Positions 57,972 through 64,000 of a DNA stretch of 64,000 nucleotides are shown one piece after another. Every line of letters starts with the position of its first letter. Within the stretch, counting starts at the first letter, position 1. The notes under the pieces were generated by a model, which worked only from the letters and a program-made list of their open reading frames with translations, had not been told where the DNA came from and ran no database searches. Origin of the DNA: Dillenia suffruticosa (Eukaryota > Streptophyta > Magnoliopsida > Dilleniales > Dilleniaceae); assembly GCA_033439265.1 (NCBI GenBank), contig JAVTVX010000012.1:16750501-16814500 (forward strand), in the 5' to 3' direction. The position numbers were made by a program, and so were the translations under genes.

Positions 57972-58193
57972 TCACTTGCGAATTTTCAGGCTCCTGGGGC
58001 TCAGAATCTTGGAATCAAGATTTTTCATGCTAATTGGAGCATAGAAAATTGTCGGGCACCTAAGATGCAAAAATTTGGATTCAAGAATTTTCAGGCTCCA
58101 TGGAGGCGGAGCCCTTGAATGGAGAATTTTCGAGCTCCTATGATGTAGAATCCTGGAATGGAGAAGCTTCAAGACTCCTTTTTGGGAACTCAT
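57972..58193 (-). CDS. Possible small repetitive protein built of 13-residue units
   Basis: A 73-codon minus-strand frame made almost entirely of 13-residue repeats, with consensus about LKILHSRxLxxRS (LKLLHSRILHHRS, SKILHSRAPPPWS, LKILESKFLHLRC). It is basic and rich in Leu, Ser, His and Arg. The DNA units are 39 bp at 57981, 58047, 58086 and 58125, with a 27-bp unit at 58020 and a partial unit from 58164. All unit lengths are multiples of three, so the frame stays open across all copies. The plus strand frames of the same repeats contain stops. No family was recognised. It may be part of a larger gene, a decayed gene or a chance frame in a minisatellite. Confidence 0.3.
   Translation of the reverse strand: MSSQKGVLKLLHSRILHHRSSKILHSRAPPPWSLKILESKFLHLRCPTIFYAPISMKNLDSKILSPRSLKIRK
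57981..58190. repeat. 39-bp tandem repeat
   Basis: Units begin AATTTTCAGGCTCC or variants and end GGAATCAAG or GGAATGGAG. Four full units, one 27-bp deleted unit and a partial unit are seen. Confidence 0.85.
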
Positions 58194-59469
58194 TTAACCA
58201 GAATCGGAGGCTCCTACCTAACTCACTCTGGAACTGGGCACCGTCAGAATAACTGTTGCACCTAGTTTTATAGACTAGAGTCTAAAATAACAATGGCTGA
58301 CCTAGCTAAGTTGCAACAGCCGCATGAGAATCAAGAGAAAAGTGCAAAATCAAATTTTAGTTAGAATGAAGCAAGTGCTTTGTGAATTGTCAAATTTAGC
58401 CCAAATGAACAAAATTTTGAGTGCAAAAGGTAACAACTGGAGCCATGATACAACTAATTGTTAGGCCAACAGAGTCAATGGACTATCGCACAAATAGATA
58501 AAGATTCATGCCTAAACAGAGTCAAACATCAACCAGTAGAGAAAAAAGATGGTCCCCGACATGGAATACGGCAAAGGTGCTAGGAGATGCTCAGCTCTAC
58601 ACGCAATCATTTGTTATATAACTATAATGCACTAATTTGAAGAATGTGAGAAAAACACGAGGAGTCTTAATCAAGCGCACATAAACCTTTAGCCTTTATT
58701 AGGGCAAACCATCAGGCATTTAGATGGCAGGCAAAGCATCAATCATTGAAAAATCTCACTAAATAGCTAGTCACAAGCACAATTATTAACATTTCAAACA
58801 CCAAAAACACTATATCATTAACTCTTAACTTCGGGGAAAGAAGACTAATAACTCTACTACGTAAACAATGCCTATTGATGCAGATGGATTTCTCCTGCCT
58901 TTATAGCAACATGGACAAAGTATTTGTTCTGTTGACCATACTTAGAATTCATGAGGATCTTGATACAATGAGTCAGCACAAAGTGTTAGTCTCTTGGGTT
59001 CAAAACATAATACTCTGGATTCAAAAAAGGAAAATACTCATTTGACTTTTTAAAAATAAATTAATAAATAAATAAATAAAAGAAGACAATGGAGTCACTT
59101 GATCTCAGATAATTTGAACAATCACGATGAAACGAAAGGCAAGTATACCAGAAGTATAGTAAATTTTAGCCTAAGAGGCTTTGTTGTCCATATAAGGATA
59201 TATTAAATCATTCATTTCAAAAAATTGACATTAAGATCACTAAAATTAAGTATACTTTTCAACACAAATACAATGATAATTCAAATCCCTTTTATCGGAA
59301 AATCTACTTACAAAACCATATATTCTACTGAAAATTCTATTTTATTTTATTTTTATTTTTACTTCTTTCTTTTTATTTTTTTAATTTTAACTTTTCTATT
59401 TTTATTTTCAAATTTTAATTTTATGTTATCTTAATTCGTTTTATTATTTTTTCACTCTCTTCTTTCCTA
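58194..59469. other. Intergenic region
   Basis: No gene recognised. The end (59335-59465) is T-rich and shares TCTATTTTTATTTT.AA and TTTTATGTTAT words with the T-rich tail of the LINE fragment at 3480-3600. Confidence 0.4.
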
Positions 59470-62400
59470 TATTGTCAAATGAGAAAAAATGGGAGACAAA
59501 CAATTAAAAACTTTTGGGGCGTTTCCCCCACAGCGACACGTTACATCGGATCTCAAGTGTAGTGACAAGTTAACAAGAAACTTTAGGGTGCGGGTAAATA
59601 AATTAGTCTATGAAAATAAGATTCGCATTGCCATTTGGAATATAGAATCTTTGACCGGCAAATTAGGAGAAATATGAGAAACAATGAATAGACGGAAAAT
59701 TCGTATCTTGTATCTTCAAGAAACTAAGTGAGTGGGGGAGAAAGCTAAAGAAGGAAAATCCTATGGTCAAAAGTTTTGATATACCGGTAGGGATAGAACT
59801 AAGAATGAAATAGCAATAATTATACATAAAGATCTATAAAAGGATGTAATGGAGATGAGAAGGAAGGAAGATAGAATTATATTTGTTAAGTTAGTAGATA
59901 AAGAAAATATAGTTAATATAATTAGTGTATATGCATCTCAAATAGACATAAATGCAATTAGTAAAAAATAATTTTTAAAGTATTTAGATGAATTTATACA
60001 AACTATACTTAGTATAGAGAAGTTATTTTTAGGAGGAGATCTAAATGGATATGTAGGCGAGAGAAACAAAATATTCAAAACCGTACATGGAAACTTTGGA
60101 TTTGGTTGTAAGAATGAGATGAGATATACCATTTTAGAGTTTACCATAGTATTCGAGTTGATACTTGTAAACATATTTTAAGAAAAGAGAATCGCACTTA
60201 GTTACATATAGAAGTCGGTCTAATACTAGTCAAATAAATTTGTTTCTCACTAGAAAAGATGATGGAATGACTTGTAAGGATTGCAATGTTATATCGAGAG
60301 AGTGTGGCAACTCAGCATAGGCCCCTAATTTTATATATACGTGTGTCTAAAAGGCAAAAGAAATATCGTCAATTTGTGGACCAAGAATTAAGTAGTGGAA
60401 TTTGAAAGGAGAAAATGTGATGACCTTTAGAGATAATTAATTCAAGTGGCAAATTAGTCTACCAAGGATGATTCGGAAATAATGTGAAAAGAGATATCTA
60501 AGAATATTATAAGCATCGATAAGGAAGTTCTTGGTGTATCGAAAGGTCAGGTTCCAATAGGCAAAAATCATGGTGATGGAACGAAAAAATTCAAATGGCT
60601 ATCCGCATCAAACGAGAATGTTATAGGAGTCTTAAAGGTAATTGCAGTAGCGATATATATGACAAATATAAGAAGGCAAAACAGGAGATGAAAAAATTTA
60701 TCCAAGAGTCAAAGAGTAAGGTGTATGATGAATTATGCAAGAGATTGGATACTAAAGACGAAAAGAAAGAGATCTACAAAATTATTAAACTAAGGGAAAG
60801 AAATGATAAAGATTTAAATGGTGTTAAGTGCATTAATAGCGAAACTAATAATATACTTGTAAAGGACGAGAACATAAGAAAATGTTTGTGTGATTATTTT
60901 GACGATCTCTTTAATGTTAAGAATACGACAGATATAAGAAATATCGAGATATCTGTAAAAGAGATTAACAGAGATTTTAAATGCAAGATTCTCCCTCATG
61001 AAGTGAATGAAGCTTTAAAGAGAATGAGGAATAATAAATCCATAGGACCTGATGACATTCCTATAGAAGTGTGGAAATGTTTGGGTAAATTTGTTATAAA
61101 AGTGTTAACGGATATTTGTAATAAAATTTGGCAAATAAAAAGAATGCCTCAGATATGGAGGAATAGTGTAATTGTATCGCCATATAAGAATACAAGAGAC
61201 ATATATGATTGCTCTAACTATAGAGAAATTAAATTTATGAGTCATACTATGAAACTATGGTAGAGTAATAGAGTATAAATTGAGATTGAAGATAAATATA
61301 TTTCAAAATTAATTCGGATTTATGCTAAGAAAATCCACCACAGAAACAATCCACTTATTAAGGCATTTAATGGAGACATATAAAATACAGAAGAGAGATC
61401 TACATATGGTATTCATTAATTTAGAAAAAACATATAATAGAGTTATTAGAAACTTATTGTGTTGAGCGCTGATGAAGAAAATGATATCCTTGACATACGT
61501 TAACCTAATTAGAGATATATACGAGGGAGTTGTAACTGGCATAAAAACTTGCAGAGGTTTGAACTATAGTTTTCCTATTAATATTGGACTCCATCAAAGT
61601 TCGGTATTAAGTCCTCTCCTCTTTGCAGTAGTGATAGACGAAATCACAAAAAATATCCAATATGAAATATCATGATGTATACTTTTCGCAAATGATATAA
61701 TACTAGTTGATAAAATTAGGGAGAGTGTTAGTGTTAAACTAGAGTTATGGAGACTTACACTAGAATTCAAAGTGTTTAGACTGAGTAGATCGAAAACCGA
61801 ATATATAAGATGTAGGTTTAGCGACAGCTTTCGGAATGATGAAGAAATGATTAGGTTAGATGGGCAAAATGTACCAAAAAGTGAACGATTTATATACCTA
61901 GAATATATCATTCAAAATGACAGCAATATAGATGGAGATGTGAAACAAAAGATTCAAGTAGGTTGGATGAAATGGAAACGGGCCTTCAGAATTCTTTCCA
62001 ATCGCACGATACCATTGCACTTGAAGGGAAAGTTCTATAGAATCACAGTTAGACTTACATTATTATATGGTACTGAGTGTTGAGCTATTAAACAATAAGA
62101 GTAAAAGATGGCTGTACAGAAATGAGAATATTTAGATGAATATGCGAAAAAACTAGAAAAAATAGAATTAGAAACGAATAGATTCGAAATAAGTTGGAAA
62201 TTAGTTCAATTGTGAATAAGATGCGAGAGTGTTGTCTGAAGTGGTTCAGTCATGTGCAAAGAAAACCCAAAGATACACCTGTTAAGATAATCGAGAACTT
62301 AAATATAGGAAATTTAGTAAAACGTAGAGATAAACCGCTGAAAACTTAGATGCAAATTATCCGTAAAAATATGAAAATTAAGAGTTTAGAAGAGAAAATG

Positions 62401-62470
62401 GTTTTGGATAAAAATGGATGGCGTAGAAAAATCCACACTAATTAAACCAATATATTTTAAATATTTATCT
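59470..62470 (+). mobile_element. RTE-type LINE, nearly full length but decayed
   Basis: One long degenerate frame set on the plus strand without LTRs. Endonuclease-like words come first, then reverse transcriptase, then the C-terminal block typical of RTE elements (LKGKFYRITVRLTLLYGTEC at 62018-62083). It ends in an AT-rich tail with TATT and TTTA runs (62440-62540). The 5' boundary is set at the first recognisable coding sequence near 59489. A second, truncated copy of the same family is at 2812-3710. Confidence 0.8.
59489..62090 (+). pseudogene. RTE LINE endonuclease-reverse transcriptase remnant
   Basis: AP-endonuclease domain: RIAIWNIESLTGKLGEI (59625-59677), YLQETK (59715), ISVYASQ (59920), FLGGDLNGYVGE (60028). 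These correspond to catalytic words of APE-type LINE endonucleases. The middle part (60595-61263) is the longest intact piece, 222 residues, ending in reverse transcriptase words NNKSIGPDDIPIEVWK and IWRNSVIV. Then HMVFINLEKTYNRV (about 61407), the QSSVLSPLLFAVVIDEI block (61597) and the catalytic box, which reads FAND where FADD is expected (about 61687-61698). The C-terminal end is near 62083. Stops and frameshifts separate the pieces. The Asp-to-Asn change alone should abolish polymerase activity. Confidence 0.8.
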
Positions 62471-63004
62471 ATTGATTTATTTATTTATTTTCCTTTTTAT
62501 TTTTCTTTTTCTTCTTATCTTCTTTTTATTTTATTTATATATATATAATGGTGAAAGGAGAAGCAACAGGATAAAATTTTAGAAATGCATCCGCTTCGAT
62601 CAAATCTCTGAAATGAAGTCAATTTGATTGCTTTAATTTATCACAATATCAAAACATTGTGGAAACCCTGGCATTAACATTGGAAAGAAGCTCATCTTCA
62701 GCCATCCTACTGAATATTTAAACAATATAACAGTCAATGATCACACCTATGTAAACAAAAGTTTGTCTTTCAAACTTCCCTGTCTATGTTGTGGCGACTA
62801 CAATCTTTTTGGCTACTCCAACCAAAATAAATAAATAAATAAAAAATTAAAGAAAATAAATAAGGGGACCTGCAGCACAAATCTTGATTCAAATCAATGG
62901 TTTAGGAGATGCTGAGCTGGTCCAATACATTTTAAATTATTGCAAAGAGGTGACTTACTTTCCTACAACCCCCAAATTGAAGTGGTGGGGGGACTGTGCC
63001 CATA
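62471..63004. other. LINE tail and 3' flank of the uS9 gene
   Basis: T-rich tail to about 62560, then unassigned sequence that on the minus strand is downstream of the uS9 stop codon and probably includes its 3' untranslated region. An open 18-codon minus-strand stretch at 62642-62698 is noted without assignment. Confidence 0.4.
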
Positions 63005-63325
63005 TCAACGCTTGACCCATTGGAAGCTCTTTCTTGCCTTCGCTTTTCCAGGCTTTTTCCCCTCGACGACGCGGGAATCCCTTGTTAAGAACCCAACTGA
63101 TAGGAACAAAATGGAAAAACTTAGTGAGAAAACAATAACATGCAGAAAACTAACTCTGGCATGTTTCACAAAGTCATACAAAATGTTTTCACATGCTCTG
63201 TGAGCCTCAGGAACTACGTATTGGCATGGAAGAATGACAAACAAGCTGACCTTCTCTAAGTGCAGGGCGTAAGCCTGGTTCCCAATTTTGCAAGGCTCTG
63301 CTGATACCCAAGCGAATGGCTCCAA
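63005..63325 (-). CDS. RPS9: Organellar (probably mitochondrial) ribosomal protein uS9, C-terminal exons
   Basis: Two minus-strand exons. The upstream exon (63251 to about 63325) encodes [20 protein letters not shown] and then PALRE. The last exon (63005-63096) encodes [12 protein letters not shown] then [17 protein letters not shown] and a TGA. They are joined across a 154-bp intron (63097-63250) with donor AAG|GTCAGC and acceptor CCTATCAG, splitting a valine codon. This is the conserved C-terminus of bacterial-type S9, a small-subunit protein whose basic tail reaches the decoding centre. The KSFQWVKR ending fits the nuclear-encoded mitochondrial form better than the plastid form, which ends like bacterial QFSKR. 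One conserved Arg in RVVERKK reads Gly. Upstream exons are not found in the remaining 675 bases, so they lie beyond the window or the copy is partial. A stop near 63350 limits the upstream exon. Confidence 0.8.
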   Translation of the reverse strand: MEPFAWVSAEPCKIGNQAYALHLEKVSLFVILPCQYVVPEAHRACENILYDFVKHARVSFLHVIVFSLSFSILFLSVGFLTRDSRVVEGKKPGKAKARKSFQWVKR

Positions 63326-64000
63326 CTTGACGTGTTTTATACATATGCTTTTATGGCTTTTTATATCCAGAGTAAAAGGAGAACAAAAGTTTTTGTCCCC
63401 CCCCCCCCCCCAAAAAAAATTTTACAAACAAACAAACAAACAAACAAATAAACAAATAGCTATAATTTTAGTCCCAGGAATCACAGGGAGATTCAAGGCT
63501 AGGGAAGAGATTTAATCAGACAGGATCATGGGGGTTGAACCTCAACCCCCCAAAAAACCCTAATTCTTGAGAAACTAAACCATCAGATAACTTTAATCCT
63601 CTGTTGAATTTATTCTTATCACTTATTATCTATATAAATCCCCCACACTAGGCTGACCCTCTTCCCCCAAGGGAAAGGTAATTGCAAATTGGCTCCCAAC
63701 ACAACCCCTCTTGATTTATTCCTGATGAGGAGTCTTACATCAATCACAGCTGATATTTGTTTCACAACAGTCTAGGCTTCAGGGTCAGGCCATAACAAGT
63801 TTCCATAAACATTTACTTGCTGATCATATGTGAGTTCCATTAAAATCATTTAGTATAATTATAAAAGAATCCATCAATAAATTTAATATTCAATATTTAT
63901 CATTGTTGTCCTAAAACTGTGAAATTAGATAGTCGTTACAGTGTTTACTAAGGCTTTTAGTTAGTTCAGTCATCAAGGAATTGGATATTTGTGCCCTTTA
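63326..64000. other. Probable intron or 5' region of the uS9 gene
   Basis: No further uS9 exon recognised on the minus strand. It holds a C15 run (63397-63411) next to an A-run, and an AAAC microsatellite (63425-63458). No other gene is seen. Confidence 0.4.

Noticed and set aside
63005-63325. Reading 63005-63325 as one continuous 106-codon protein
   Set aside because: Only the last 30 codons in that frame belong to uS9. The upstream uS9 words are in a different frame and are joined through a GT-AG intron, so the continuous frame is partly intron read-through.

Overview
The window looks like nuclear DNA of a flowering plant, probably a eudicot. It is AT-rich and packed with plant-type transposable elements: three Ty1/copia LTR retrotransposons, one chromodomain Ty3/gypsy element, two kinds of LINE, a CACTA DNA transposon and a miniature LTR element (TRIM). 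Only two host genes can be supported: an F-box gene at 24009 and the 3' exons of an organellar ribosomal protein uS9 gene at 63005-63325. No rRNA, tRNA or CRISPR array was seen.

Layout. 1-4007: degenerate retroelement coding remnants and a 5'-truncated RTE-type LINE (2812-3710). 4013-21114: Copia-A, reverse-oriented, with a perfect 5-bp target duplication (ATGTA). It is split by a non-autonomous CACTA element (9322-12117, TTA duplication) and by a complete second copia, Copia-B (12484-20147, ACAAG duplication). 21115-24008: intergenic. 24009-about 29940: F-box gene whose coding region is one exon, followed by apparent introns after the stop codon. 29941-32199: intergenic with large microsatellites. 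32200-39776: Copia-C, reverse-oriented, right LTR truncated. 39777-41062 and 51199-54660: two halves of one L1-type LINE, separated by a 10.1-kb chromodomain gypsy element (41063-51198, ACTG duplication). 56020-56500: TRIM element. 57972-58193: a 39-bp, 13-codon tandem repeat. 59470-62470: a nearly full-length but decayed RTE LINE. 63005-63325: uS9 gene exons on the minus strand, 5' exons not in view.

How the parts relate. The repeats form two nested stacks: CACTA and Copia-B inside Copia-A, and gypsy inside the LINE that abuts Copia-C. All retroelement reading frames carry stops or frameshifts, so none looks autonomous now. Copia-B and the gypsy element are the best preserved. Points of most interest are a 185-bp GT-AG block whose absence would make the gypsy gag-pol frame continuous, a roughly 1.1-kb region between pol and the 3' LTR recognisable in all three copia elements, an in-frame 13-codon minisatellite, a TRIM with an internal 16-bp repeat array, and the post-stop introns of the F-box gene. 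All calls come from reading the sequence; no database search was possible.
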